A stretch of 64,000 nucleotides of DNA from Dreissena polymorpha (GCF_020536995.1 NC_068357.1:131855852-131919851), one strand, 5' to 3'; counted from the stretch's first letter, positions 1-11,723 are shown. Program-made: numbers and translations. The notes: generated by a model from the letters alone, not told the origin.

Positions 1-799
1 GTTTATGTTCACTTTTGAAAAAAGTAGAAAGTTAACAGTTTTAATACAAAAGTACATGTTGCAAAAATTTGAAATGAAATCAAAACAAGGCCGATGACCT
101 TGTTTCTATTATAAGCAGGCACATACTAAATATATATATATTTTTGAGAAAAAAAGCATCGACATTGCTAGACTGCTACCTTTGGTAAGGGAATATTTTT
201 ATTTTAAGTGGAGCGTCATTAATTGTGACACAATTTACTGGATAGTATGTAAGTCTTAAAATTATTGAAACTTTCTGTAAATATCTGTTTATGGGATTGT
301 TTCATTAATTATGCCATGTTTGTATTAAACTCATTTCCTTACATACGTTGTATTTTGGACAAGGTTTTTTTTGTCAGTGAATATGACCTGCACCTACCCT
401 CCGACGAGGGAATTCCATAGTGACCGTTGCAAACATGTGCCAACTTTTTCGCATTATATTAAGCCTTGCATTCCCGATAGGTTATATAATGGAGGTGCCG
501 GCTGTTTACGAAAATGCGCCCGATTTCATTTGAAGATTTTATGAAAATGGATCTTCATATCTGGCAAAGCTTTTTCTCAATTTACAGAGACCCTTTCTCT
601 GAAATTGCCAAACTATTGGTCATTAAATCAACGGATCGGTTCCATAGTAAATGGTTCCACATTTAAACCAAATATTGAGCATAGTAATCTTACAATTTAT
701 TACAGTCTCATACGAAACGAAAAGGAAGCTTTCAAATGCTTGGGGGACCCTGGATTGACGGTCGGGTAGGGTCCATGCGGTCTGGATTTAACATAATAA
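1..799. other. AT-rich spacer, no gene seen
   Basis: Short open frames here have no recognisable domain, no convincing splice sites and no codon pattern unlike the surrounding AT-rich DNA. I see nothing else in it. Confidence 0.6.
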
Positions 800-1269
800 A
801 GAGGCCTTTTCACGTTTTGGTACAATGACAAAATTAAAAATAGTTGTTTTAGATTCGCAAATGTTAGTTTTAGTTTTGATATTTGTGAGGAAACAGTAAT
901 ACTGAACATTTACCATGCTCTAAAATATCCATTATATGCATCTTTTGACGATTTAAAAACCTGAAATTATAAAGTGTTTCAATGCGAAACGATTAAATAA
1001 TTTGAGACTTCTGTTGTTGTCGTTATATTTTGTGCTACAACGATGATTGCTTATATCTAACGGATGGCCCAGTGGTCAAAGCGGCAGACTTTATCTCCAG
1101 GAATCCAGGGGTCAATGGTTCGAGCCCAGTTGATGGTTACTTTTTTTCTTTTTTTAAATTGTATCCTGTTTTTTTTACTGGAGCTTTTTAGATCCACTGT
1201 TTACATTAATCAATATAAAGCATTTAATGACAAACTTCAATACATGCCAAAATCTGTGAAAAGGTCCCT
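800..1269 (+). mobile_element. TTAA-flanked MITE with internal tRNA-like module, copy 1
   Basis: A 470 bp element whose ends are inverted repeats (left AGAGGCCTTTTCAC, right GTGAAAAGGTCCCT). It matches the copy at 11240-11723 along its length, including the centre. The right end abuts a TTAA (1270-1273) shared with the next element. The left TTAA is degraded to ATAA and the left terminus has one extra base. Non-coding. TTAA targets are typical of piggyBac-like and some other DNA transposons, so it is probably non-autonomous; the mobilising transposase is not in the window. Confidence 0.75.
1062..1140 (+). promoter_or_regulatory. tRNA-like pol III promoter module inside the MITE
   Basis: The stretch reads like a tRNA (Leu/Ser type) head. 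An A-box-like TGGCCCAGTGG lies near 1066 and a B-box GGTTCGAGCCC at 1117-1127, followed by a T-rich run near 1141 that could terminate pol III. The cloverleaf is poor, so I do not call a functional tRNA. The same module lies at the same place in the copy at 11240-11723. Confidence 0.6.
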
Positions 1270-1273
1270 TTAA

Positions 1274-1807
1274 AGGGACTATCAAATGCAATTGACGAAA
1301 AAAGAATAGTTTTAAAATACCGTATTTTTTACAATTATTAGTTTATATTGATTAAACTATCACGACTGGTATATTACTTTTCTTGAAAAAAAGTAAATAT
1401 TTTCAGTATATTCGGTAATACAATTTCGCGATATGAAATCGAAAGTACATCGCGTAAATAGGTGACATAACGATACACACACTATAAATAACGCAAGAAG
1501 ATTGATCATTTTATATAAAAAAATATATATACAATTCACTACGTATGCACAATTTGCATTCCTGGGTTTACCTCGTGACGATGATGATCAATCTACTTTG
1601 CGTTATGTATAGTTAACTGGTAGTTACCTGGTAGACATACCCAGTAAAATTTATTACCGAATATACTGAAAATATGAAAACTCAACAACTTTTTTCAAGT
1701 AATGTAATATACCAGTTGTGATATTTTAATCAATATAAACTAATTATTGTAAAAAATACGGTAATTTAGAACTTTTCTTTTTTCGTCAATCGCGGTTGAC
1801 AGTCCCT
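1274..1807. mobile_element. Long-TIR palindromic MITE with TTAA targets
   Basis: A 534 bp element with terminal inverted repeats of roughly 130-150 bp: the left arm from AGGGACTATCAAATGC reappears reverse-complemented up to 1807. TTAA flanks both sides (1270-1273 and 1808-1811). It shares only the extreme tips (AGGGAC/GTCCCT) and the TTAA target with the element at 800-1269, so both were probably moved by the same transposase family. No coding capacity. Confidence 0.8.
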
Positions 1808-1811
1808 TTAA

Positions 1812-2767
1812 ATTGTTAGACAGGATTGTTAGACAGGATCAATGTTCAGCGGGTGCTTCTACATGTTGGGATTTATGAACCCCGAGTAAAAACGTAGTTT
1901 CTAAATGTTAAGAAAATAAAAAATTCTTCTGTTCAAATGATCGAAGTTCTGGTCACAAGTAACAGTAAAAATTGACTTCCACGCCGGTGAACAAGCTATA
2001 CACTGAGTCGTTCTGATACCCATTCTCAGGAAGCATGCGATATAGGTAAATCAGTAGCAAAGCTAATCAGCAAGTAACCATGATCGGGTGCGTCAAGAAA
2101 TCAGGCCGCATTGTCAAATCTAAAATAAAATTGTTATCACTATAGAGTCAACATGTTCTATTCAGTCTCGATAACACTCGGTCAGAACGTTTATCATGAC
2201 AAGTTCAAGGACATGTCTGAGTCTGGGTCGAACACTATATAACGATATCAACACTTCCACAAGTAATTTACCTTGAAGTTACATTAGCAAACAAGGGCAA
2301 GCATGGTTCTTTTGTTCTAATAAGTATGGTCAAATAAAACACGATTTAAAACTACAATGTTTGATTTTTCATAAGAGCATGTTTAATCTTGCTTGCATCG
2401 CTCACTCAAGTCATGTTTGTGTTCGCTACAGATCGCACCGTAAAGCTCCGCGCAAACGCAAACGACACCAAAACTTCACCATGCACTGAATGATTTCTAA
2501 TTATCTTATCACACATATTAACAACATGAGACACCGTGTAGCGCACATAAACTACGTTGAAGGATCAACGTTTAACTTCAAGTTCAATGGTCAAAAAACA
2601 TGTACATCACGTAATTGATTTGTCTATTTTTAATGCAATTGGGGAATTTTAAAATAATTTAATTTGGCACTAATGTCCACATATAAGAATAGATGAATCC
2701 ATGTGTACAAAAACAACATTGTTCCCTTAAGAGTCAAAATTATACGTACTGTCAGAAGTGACAAGAC
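1812..2767. other. AT-rich spacer, nothing recognised
   Basis: No coding potential, RNA gene or clear repeat found on either strand. Confidence 0.5.
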
Positions 2768-3034
2768 GCAATCTCCACGCAGAATTGTCGTACCATGCTC
2801 TAACATACCATTTGATCCAGCAATGCTGGTTCAAAGCTCTGCGCGGATGTAGATTTTGTTTCGTGTATTGTAACCCTTAAACACATTTGGTTCCACTCTG
2901 GATCAGCAACCTCCGCGCAGAGATTTCAACTGGAACCAGCATAGCTTTATCGTATCAATCCCCACACAGAGTTGTCGTACCATGCTCCCACATGCAATCT
3001 CCACGCAGAAATTTCGTTCCATGCTCTCACATAC
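2768..3034. repeat. Short direct and inverted repeat cluster
   Basis: A 39 bp unit beginning CAATCTCCACGCAGAA occurs at about 2768-2806, 2957-2995 and 2996-3034. Between the first and second lies an inverted pair: CTGGTTCAAAGCTCTGCGCGGA near 2825 faces its diverged complement near 2908-2945. The open frame at 2887-3129 is a by-product of these units. Confidence 0.55.
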
Positions 3035-3227
3035 AATCTCTGCCATCACAAGACAATCCAAAGACCTATAAAATACATTTTATTTTATTTGTATGGCAAA
3101 AATTTGAAAAATCCTACCAGCTTTGGTAGGAATTTGTCATTGGTTTAAGTATTACAACATGGAAAGTAGTATCATTTTCTTTTGCATTTTCGGTTATTAG
3201 AAAATCGGAATATTAACGCAGCGGAAA

Positions 3228-3490
3228 GTGTATATACCGTCTTTTTGTTTTTCGTTTTAAATTCGACACAATGAAAATCAACGCATATTAAGTTCATATG
3301 CCGATTTTCTGATAATCCGAAACAAAAACAAAATACAAAAACAAAATTAACTTCTTGGTCCGTGTATATACCGTCTTTTCGTTTTGCAATAGACTAAACG
3401 AAACACGAAAATCAACGCATATTTGGTCATATTCCGATTTTCTAATAACCGAAACAAAGACAAAATATGAAAACCAAATTGACTTCTTAT
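3228..3490 (+). repeat. Rpt-C: two tandem ~130 bp A-rich units
   Basis: Each unit runs from 'gtatataccgtcttttcg' through 'aatcaacgcatatt' and 'ccgattttctaataaccgaa' to an A-rich tail. Diverged copies recur at about 31010-31150 (reverse), 31205-31380 (forward) and 33700-33900 (reverse). Non-coding and of unknown class. It lies against Rpt-B and Rpt-A, so the three may be parts of one larger decayed element. Confidence 0.55.
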
Positions 3491-3501
3491 ATCGTTTTGT
3501 G

Positions 3502-4460
3502 CACAGGTGGTTAGCGTGTGGTTATGATATTTATTAGTGAAAACATCATTTTGAACGATAATTAATCATATCATAACTAAAAATAAACTTTTCTGAAAAA
3601 AACTCACTATCAAATATATATATAACAAGGTATTCAACTCAAAATCAGCCGAAAACGGAGTGCATCGCTTTGAACGGCCATAACTTCATCAATTGTGCAG
3701 CGATTTTCACGATCTTGGTCTTATTCAACGCAGAAATGAATTTCCTTTCTGGAAGTGTATATGTTTTGCTATTTTTTTTACAAATACTGGGTCAACTTTT
3801 AATACAAAATAAATAGTAAATAACACGATACACAACTCGTTTGACTCACTTAACATCGATCAGACAGTATGTAAGACTGAAATCTTCACGGAGTAAAAGG
3901 CATTTTCCTTGCAAAGTTCACGGACCTCGATACCATAATTCAATAACACGTATGAAAAAAAACATTCATACCGTGCTTGCCGTTACATTATGCATCAAAA
4001 CTAACTGTCCAACGCCGTTTCAGGGGGTGGATCGTACGCAAGTAACTGGCGTGGCGTAAGTGAGAAAAATAGTAACTGGTGTTCAAAATGGCGGTTAACG
4101 GGTGAATTGTGAATGTTTTCGTCGGAGTTTTTGAAAGGTTTGTACATTTACGATACTTATTCGACATTGTCCTTACGCGCAGGATGAACTACTGATATCC
4201 ATTTAACCTCGGTATAACTCCTTTTGATGAATTATCAACATTTAAAAAGTTATTGGAGACTTTATGCACAAGATTCTCATTGTTTACGATTGACACGGTT
4301 CATTGTATGTGCATTTTTATGACATATATAAGGGTTTCTCAGCAGTTTGTATGGAAAGGTGGCAATCGCAATATATGCATCAAAATTCGAAAATTCAACC
4401 CCATTTCAATAACTGGTGAGCACAGTTCCCCCACTTTCAGTAACTGGTGTTTATTCAAAA
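3502..4460 (+). repeat. Rpt-B, forward copy
   Basis: This ~960 bp block reappears reverse-complemented at 9825-10786. One end reads 'ggttagcgtgtggttatgat' and the other 'cagtaactggtgtttattca'. A TAACTGG motif occurs as two pairs: about 4043 and 4073, and about 4410 and 4441, so the spacing within each pair is 30-31 bp. No convincing protein is encoded. It is probably a non-autonomous DNA element, but the class is not identified. Confidence 0.7.
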
Positions 4461-4807
4461 AGCACACTAGGTATGTGTACATAAAAACAAGGCTTGAAAT
4501 CACCAACGTTTAAGTCTGATTTATAAACTCAGACTTAAAAAAAGAATCGAAATATCATTTTATCTTTAATTCGTATCATACAAAAATCACATTTAATATA
4601 AAGAGATTTACACAAAGACCACAGTATGTGCAATACATAACTGACAAGTATATCGTATAGTTATGACACGTTCGAAGGTAGTGACAACTTTATATATATC
4701 TGTGCTTCAGTATATACATTCATAACCAGTGAGAATAATGAAATGAGAAAGAACAATACAATAAAAGTGTTTTGCAAATATTTCATTAAACATTATTTGA
4801 ATTCCAG

Positions 4808-4942
4808 TTCGTTTCGGATGAAGACAGCCAAAGCACGCCGCTACGAGACGCCTGATGACGTCACGGAGGAGATGCGTCCGACTGAATCTGACAGTCGCCA
4901 CATTGCATTGGACTCGTCGAGGATATCACGAATTGTTGTTCG
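4808..4942 (+). CDS. Internal exon of an unrecognised host gene (exon n-1)
   Basis: The exon is bounded by an AG acceptor (ttgaattccag) and a GT donor (CG|gtataa). It reads in one frame as a charged segment containing RMKTAKARRYETP, DDVTEEMRPTE and SSRISRIVV. It ends with two bases of a codon that the exon at 5797 completes (CG+A, Arg). Joining the two keeps an open frame to a natural stop, which is unlikely by chance. Base composition is clearly richer in G+C than the flanks. No protein family is recognised. Exons further 5' were not identified; the Rpt-B copy just upstream separates them. Intron repeats lie between this exon and the next. Confidence 0.6.
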
Positions 4943-5009
4943 GTATAATAAGCACTTTTTGTTTATTTATCTCTATATGCTTCTATTGTTATATTGAATG
5001 ACATGTCTA

Positions 5010-5710
5010 TCAAATTAAAATTAAAAAGACGAACAAAACAAGAACTGTCTCTAGAGGATGACACATGGCCCCGATGATATTCGAGAAATGGACATGAGTC
5101 GTACGCACGACCTTTTTTTCTTTTTGTGCTTCAAATTTGTTCCAAGCAATTTCAATTCCATTAATGAATGACAAGCATGCGGACCGGAGACACCTATAAA
5201 TGCACACTCCTTAAAAGTCTAAGCGTGCCTTGATCTTTGAGACAGGGACTGGGAACTTGTGAGCGACATTTCTGACAATCTTATTTAAATCAATACATTA
5301 ATAGCAAATATATAGACCGGATATACCTATAAATGCACAATCATGATATATGACCTTGACAGTCTTCGTGTGATTTTGACCTATGACGTAGGTACCTGGA
5401 TCTTCCGCGCGACATTTCGCTATACTGTTCTTTTGCATTTGAGTCAGGTTATTTTTAAATCCATCCAATAATGAAAAAGATATAGACAGGACGCGCCATC
5501 AATGCAAAATTATTAATTATGACATAGACAGGCTAATTGTGACATTGACCTTTGTGATAAGGACCTGGGAATTGCGCGTGACGATTCCTCTGTGCTATAC
5601 ATGTGTGCCAAGTTGATTTAAAATTCATAGATTAATAACAAAGATATGGACCGGAAACACAATTATGGACAGACGTACAGACCGACAGACGGTGCAAAGA
5701 CTATATATCT
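5010..5710 (+). repeat. Intronic molluscan tandem array (~165 bp degenerate units)
   Basis: About four diverged units share 'gacctgggaattg.gcgtgac', 'attaataacaaagatat' and 'gaccggaaacacc', and the array ends in 'cagacgtacagaccgacaga'. It is a member of the array class also present at 18568-19323, 26443-26906 and 62429-63136. It lies wholly in the intron between the exons at 4808 and 5797. The open frames at 4743-4997 and 5010-5207 overlap it without meaning. Confidence 0.6.
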
Positions 5711-5796
5711 TTCTTCGGGAACATCATAACGCATTATTTTAATTTAATTACCGTTTTTTGATTTCTTTCTCTATGCTACAAACACTTATGTTTCAG

Positions 5797-5971
5797 AAAC
5801 AATGAGTTTGACATAAGGGCTCCGCACAAAGGAAAGAAGGGAACGATAAGCAACCTCGGTGGAATTCCGAAAGGCGTTCAGTCGATTCGGGAACACTTCA
5901 AAGTTAATGAATCAAAAATACTACCTTCTTTAAGACTTGGCATTTCATCTAATGATTTAAACGAACTCTAA
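5797..5971 (+). CDS. Terminal coding exon of the same unrecognised host gene
   Basis: After a good acceptor (acttatgtttcag) the frame continues from the exon at 4808 as NNEFDIRAPHKGKKGTISNL, then GGIPKGVQSIREHFKV, and ends SSNDLNEL-stop (TAA 5969-5971). A possible poly(A) signal AATAAA overlaps the stop (5971-5976), with another AATAAA near 6065. About 57 residues are encoded here and about 45 in the preceding exon. The tail is basic then mixed, with no membrane segment, and I do not recognise the family. The phase match and codon composition make it more than a random frame, but no start exon is known. Confidence 0.6.
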
Positions 5972-5976
5972 ATAAA

Positions 5977-7437
5977 ACAAATAATGCTCTTTTCATAATA
6001 GCTGATTTAAAGTGACTTTGACATTAAAAAGGGATTCATATTGACAATGTTGTTTTAATCATAAATAAATGATTTTGTATAAGCAAAGAATAAGTAATGC
6101 AACGGATATCATTTCATGTTAGCAGTACTTGAACATGACATTATTTTAAAATACGAGTTGTTTACCCTTTTCTGAAATGTCAACATTTTATATAACCGTA
6201 CTAAATTTATAAATAATTGTCTTGTAAAATAGTCAGATATGTGTTTGTTAAGGTACTGTCGAATGTAATATAATAATATTTATGTTAAAAAAATATTTTT
6301 GTAACTTGCTTACCTGCCCAGTGTGAACACAAGACTGCTAAGCAAGTGTTAGTATAACAGAACAACGTATTGCATAAAAAGGCAACATTTTTCAATATCG
6401 TTTTGTGCGGTTCAGATTGGGTATGATTAAACTTCAGGAACAATGCCGGTTGTAAACCAGTAGCATACAGATTTATATTTTATTCTTAATCTTAACTTGG
6501 AAAAATGCGTATCACGCTGAAACGAGTAAGAACATGTAATTGTTATACATTACAATTTCAGCCTCATTACAATTTTAGGTGATAAAATGCAAACGTATTG
6601 GTTATTTGTTTATTTAGAAAGTGAATGTATAACCCCGAAGATTTGAACAAGTAATACTGACTTAATATCATTATGGAATATGACACCTCATTTTTTCTCC
6701 AAACAACTTATCTCCGCAAATAGTAAATGGAGAATAACCCACACTTGATATATGTGTTTATAGGTAACTTTACAATTGTCCTTGATTAATTAACCATGAT
6801 GCTGACATCTGTTTTGTATTTATTTATAAAAGCATTTTCAGTGAGTGTGTTGTTAAAATTTATATATACCATTTGGTATTGCGCTAGTTTTGGTTAAGAC
6901 TTGTCCAAGTAAAAAGGAGTATTTCTATATTTTATTCCTTACATTGTTATATCTATAAATACACTTTAGTTGTCATAGTCCCTTTAAACGAATGTGGGAA
7001 CAATATTTGTCTCCCGGAAATCATGGAAAAGCTTTGTCAGATAATGTGCATAAGAGACAAATAACACGATTCAACGAGGCCGTGTTTTCTTATTTAAAGT
7101 GTTCTCGGAATGTTGATCAGTATTAGATTAAAAGTAACTAATATTTGTGTGACACGGTAAAAGTTGTATTACCCGTTTTGTGGCTTAAATCCGCGAGAGA
7201 CAAGTACAGCGAACTAAACATATTAATGTTTTTTTTTTCTTTATAAATTGCATTGCTGGTAAAACTGTTCACGTTTGTGTTTTACATGAATGCGTGAATC
7301 TGTATAATACAATACACATGAGCTGTTCCATACACATAAGACATAATAAAATTTACTATATTTATCGTTACGTTTATTAACATTTAAATAATGATTCAAA
7401 ATAAATTCAAATAAAAGTGAATTGACTAGAATCACGG
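5977..7437. other. AT-rich spacer, nothing recognised
   Basis: No gene, RNA or structured repeat seen. The open frame at 7241-7534 (-) runs into the MITE at 7438 and has no domain. Confidence 0.55.
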
Positions 7438-7695
7438 GAGCCGCGTTCTGAGAAAACTGGGCATAATGCTTGTGCGTAAAGTGTCGTACACAGATTAGCC
7501 TGTGCAGTCCGCACAAGCTTATCAGTGACGACACTTTCCGCTTTTATGACATTTTTCGTTTAAATGAAGTCTCTTCTTAGGAAAAATCCAATTTAGGTGG
7601 AAAGTGTCGTCCCTGATTAGCTGTGCGGACTGCACAGGCTAATCTGTGACACTTTTCGCACATGCATTATGCCCAGTTATCTCAGAACACGACTC
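7438..7695. mobile_element. Dreissena-type MITE, copy 1
   Basis: The ends are inverted repeats: GAGCCGCGTTCTGAGAAAAC on the left and a diverged complement ending GACTC on the right. Inner arms 'gattagcctgtgcagtccgcac' and 'gtgcggactgcacaggctaa' also pair, so most of the 258 bp can fold back. It matches the copy at 9308-9568 closely. Non-coding. Confidence 0.8.
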
Positions 7696-8569
7696 ACGGT
7701 ATTACACACACTGTGTTTCTATTTACGAATGTAATAATAATGAAACATAAAATCACATTACTATTTGTAATGATAATCACAGCGGTTTCGGAGGGGGGAT
7801 ATGTATCAGAAAAAAATGTGAGCACACTCAGACTCCATGCCAACTTTAAACGACTAGAAAAGTATATTACGTTATTAATGTATGGTTTATGTCACTTATA
7901 TAAAACTTAACTAGCACCAAAAGCCATACTATATCAAACCTTTGCATGAATTACAACACAAAATATTTTTAAATATATTAACAATGAATTTGCCGAAATC
8001 CGAACACAATGTATACATATTTTTTTATTATCTATGTGTCCTTGTGTTATAATTACAGAAAAAAAATTCACATATTATTAGAATGTACATATTGGGAAAT
8101 AAGAACACAAACAACTAACTACGTGTATACAAAAACAAACACTCATTTCCAGAATGTCTACGCTTAATATAGAACATACAGCTTGTAAACACAAACCTTT
8201 TTAAAAATCAACTGTGATAACTTAATTATTACAATCTATTTTTCCTATCCTATTTATAAAAGAACGGATGTGTAATACAGTCAAAATGATGACCTAAAAC
8301 ATGTCATACAATGCAAGCCTATAAGTTTCAAAACATTCAAGAAAAATAACTTTAAAAAGACTGTCAGTGTTGATTTCCTGATTTCTAACACAAAAACGAC
8401 GATAAAGCTCAAATTAATTAAAGGAAACATGTGATTTTGGGTTTTAATAGGAATTTCGTTAATTAAGCAAAAACTGACACTCAACTTTAAAACAAACAAT
8501 TCAAACAATGAAATAATAAACAGTGAAACAGTGGCAAAAGTTGTAGTTTTACAAGAAAGGGTGTTAGAA
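7696..8569. other. AT-rich spacer, nothing recognised
   Basis: The open frames at 7662-7910 (+) and 8281-8595 (-) are AT-driven and show no domain or splice context. Confidence 0.5.
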
Positions 8570-9198
8570 TTACCCTTGATTAATTTCCACACCATATTGC
8601 TTAATATAATTTTTCATGCAATTCTTCCATTTGAACATTTTTCCACAGACGTGGCAAGAAAATTTTGGAGCATCGTGCTTATTCATGTGCTGTTTCAACA
8701 GCCTCCTTGTCTTAAATGTTTTGGTGCATGTTGCACAGGCATGCTTTCCTTCTCCTCTCCGGAGGGCTGAATTTGTGTATTCGAAGAATTGATGGGGTTT
8801 TGTATGACTTCGAACATATTTCACAGGTGTATTTTTTTCATCCGAATGTAAACTCAAATGTTGTTGAAGTGCGTATCCCGACTGACATGGCTTCGCACAC
8901 ACTGTACATGAATACTTCGATGCCTTGCCTCGGTGAAGCTCATGTTCATGCTTGTTAATGCCAATACGTCGTTGTGAACTCTTTCCCACACTGACTACAG
9001 ACTTTTGGACCATCGGTGTGGGAACGGGTGTGACGCTGCAGATATTTTTTACACTTGAATGTTTTTTCCGCATTCTGGAAAATCGCACTCTTATGTGGAA
9101 TCACTATGAAGCAGCATGTGCCGCTTTAAAGAGTATGCAGATGATAATGCAACACCGCACTCTTCGTATTGAATTTGATCTCAGTTGGACGATTCCAT
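8570..9198 (-). pseudogene. C2H2 zinc-finger pseudogene
   Basis: Read on the minus strand from an ATG at 9198, the region spells about six C2H2 fingers in two frames. They include YEECGVALSSAYSLKRHMLL.H, ECDFPECGKTFKCKKYLQRH, VCSQCGKEFTTTYWH, YSCTVCAKPCQSGYALQQH, HACATCTKTFKTRRLLKQH and FSCHVCGKMFKWKNC. Stops interrupt the first part (one before the first finger, one after it), and a frameshift falls inside the third finger near 8970. The last finger has Tyr where both zinc-binding His are expected (NYIKQY). The last ~170 codons remain open. The host family is presumably a DNA-binding zinc-finger protein. The absence of introns across six fingers fits a single finger-array exon or a retrocopy. 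It is clearly decayed. Confidence 0.8.
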
Positions 9199-9307
9199 CT
9201 GTAATAACACATAAAATAAATCTCGTTTTAAATATGATATCTCACAGATTTAAAAATGATGTTGTTAGACTGCGTGGAATACACATTCAATGACTCCCAC
9301 TATATTT

Positions 9308-9568
9308 GAGCCGCGTTCTGAGAAAACTGGGCATAGTGGATGTGCGGAAAGTCTTGTCCAAGCTTAGCCTATGCAGTCCGCACAGGCTAATCAGGGACGA
9401 CCCTTTCCGCTTTTATGTTATTTTTAGTTTAAAGGAAGTCCCTCCTTACCGAAAATCAAGTTTAGGCGGAAAGTGTCGTCCCTGATTAGCCTGTGCGGAC
9501 TGCACAGGCTAATCTGGGACGACACTTTACGCACATGCATTAAGCCCAGTTATCCCAGAACGTGACTC
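9308..9568. mobile_element. Dreissena-type MITE, copy 2
   Basis: A 261 bp copy of the element at 7438-7695, with termini GAGCCGCGTTCTGAG and ...CCCAGAACGTGACTC. The internal pair around 'cctgattagcctgtgcggac' is better preserved than in copy 1. It lies just 5' of the zinc-finger pseudogene in that gene's orientation. Confidence 0.8.
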
Positions 9569-9824
9569 ATTTGTTCATGAACTATAAGTGTGTCTAGTCC
9601 ATATAAACGGACTCCCAGAGCCTTTAATAATTTTTGCTATGGCGGCTCTGGCAGTCCATATGCACCCCTTCATAAACATGGGTGCAGTTAAGCGCAACGA
9701 ATCCGTGCCCTTCACTAAACAGACGTCGTTCGAGACAAATTGATGAAAATATTGAATAAACTTCATAAACATGTTAAATTTACCTGAATGGCAACCTACG
9801 GATGTCTTTTTTCTGTGTACTCTG

Positions 9825-10786
9825 ACTTTTGAAAAAACACCAGTTACTGAAAGTGGGGGTACTGTGCTCACCAGTTATTGAAATGGGGTTTAATTTTCAA
9901 ATTTTGATGCATATATTGCGATTGCCTGTTGGAAGCATCCTGGTGCTGATACAAGGTAAACTATGATGGTTCTTGAGTCCACCTTTCCATAAAAACTGCT
10001 GAGAACCCTTATATATGGTCGAAAAATGCACATAAAATGAACCGTGTCAATCGTAAACAATGAGGCATTTAGCGTATAAAGTCTTCAATAACTTTTTTAA
10101 TATTAATAATGCATCTACAGGATTTCTACCGAGGTTAAATGAATATCAGTAAATCATCCTGCGCGTAAGGACAATGTCGAATAAATATGGTAAATGTACA
10201 AACCTTTCAAAAATTCCGACGAAAACATTCAAAAATCACCCGTTAACCGCCATTTTGAACACCAGTTACTATTTTTCTCACTTACGCCACGCCAGTTACT
10301 TGCGTACGATCCACCCCCTGGTTTGAAACATTTGTTTACATACATTTCAACTAAATGACATTTTAAACACACGAGTGATTTCATTGGTCCAATGTGAAGG
10401 TGTGTCTTTACAAATGGAGATTTCATTCATGAATTCGGTCTGATCGGTGTCAAGTAGGACAAACGAATTGTGTATCGTTTTATTTCTTAAAATTTGATCC
10501 AGCATGTGTAGAAATATAACAAGATCTATAAATTTTCAAAAAGGAAATTCATTTCTGCGTTGAATAAGACCGGGTTCATGAAAATCGCTGCACAATTGAT
10601 GAAGTAATGACTGTTCAAAGTGATGCACCCTGTTTTCAGTGATTTCGAGTTGAATACCTTGTTATATATATATTTGATAGTGAATTTTTTTCCAGAAAAG
10701 TTGATTTTTCGTTTAAATATGATTATTTATCATTCAAAATGATTTTTTCACTAGTTAATATCATAGCCACACGCTAACCACCTGTG
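9825..10786 (-). repeat. Rpt-B, inverted copy
   Basis: Reverse complement of 3502-4460 over its full length, including both TAACTGG pairs and the 'ccacacgctaaccacctgtg' end. The two copies face each other across 5.4 kb that contain the host exons and the zinc-finger pseudogene. The open frames at 9575-9871 and 10229-10426 are chance frames in it. Confidence 0.75.
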
Positions 10787-11239
10787 GTTTTGTGTTGTAC
10801 AACTTATTAAAAAAAACAAAAACGAAACGCATTTACCTATTCATATTTCCTTTCAATTTTAATTTAACGAAAATCCATATTTGAAAATTGAAAAGAAGTA
10901 TTTTGTACCGTTTACCATCCTTGGTTTGGTAAAACAAAAAACGAAAAACGAGTGGCACTGCACTGCTGTATTCGGTAGATAAGTCATGATTGATCTTTTA
11001 GCGTAGTTTTCTCCCTTATATAGTATTATTTTGAATACATAAATGTACACAATTATAAAAGAAGAATAGCCGAGCATTGGGACAGCCATTGTTGGCTAGT
11101 CTAATGTGAAAATAAATAGATCTAGTAACATTAAATTATAATACAAATGTTCATGTCTACTTTTCTTTAAAACCATTGGATTTTAGTACATGTATAACAT
11201 GCATTTCGATAATCATGGCACAACTCTTTAAGTAATTAA

Positions 11240-11723
11240 AGGGACCTTTCCGAGTTTTGGTTATTTGATAAAAATTAAAAAAAAAGTTTTATATTCGCAA
11301 ATTTTGGTAATGGTGTGGAAACAGTAATACTGGACATAAACCATCCTCTAAAATATCTATTATATGCATCTTTTGACGATTTAAAAACCTGAAAATTATA
11401 AAGAATTGCAACGCGAAACGATTGAAATATTTGGAAAGTTTTGTTGTTTTCGTTATATTTTGTGATACTTCGAGGATTGCTTATTAAAAGTATAAAATAC
11501 ATTGCTTATTGCATGAGCACGGATGACCGAGTGGTCTAAGCGTAAGACTTTTACTCCAAGGGTCAGTGGTTCGAGTTTAGATGAGGGTTACGTTTTGTTT
11601 CCTTCTTTAATTGTATTCTTGTGTTTTTTTACAGGAGATTTTTAGATCCACTGTTTACATTTATCAATATAAAGCATTTAATGACAAACTTCAATATATG
11701 CCAAAATCTGTGAAAAAGTCCCT
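11240..11723 (+). mobile_element. TTAA MITE with tRNA-like module, copy 2
   Basis: The termini AGGGACCTTTCC and ..AAAAAGTCCCT lie directly between two TTAA copies (11236-11239 and 11724-11727). The second Rpt-A copy has the corresponding empty site, a single TTAA at 31809-31812 inside the same flanks, which fixes the boundaries and the 4 bp target. A tRNA-like module occupies 11521-11592, with an A-box-like TGACCGAGTGG and a B-box GGTTCGAGTTT at 11568-11578. Confidence 0.9.

Noticed and set aside
1062-1140. Functional tRNA gene
   Set aside because: A and B boxes are present but the acceptor and anticodon stems do not pair well, and the module sits inside a repeated MITE.
8531-9293. Plus-strand frames at 8531, 8716 and 8952
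   Set aside because: They are shadows of the minus-strand zinc-finger pseudogene.
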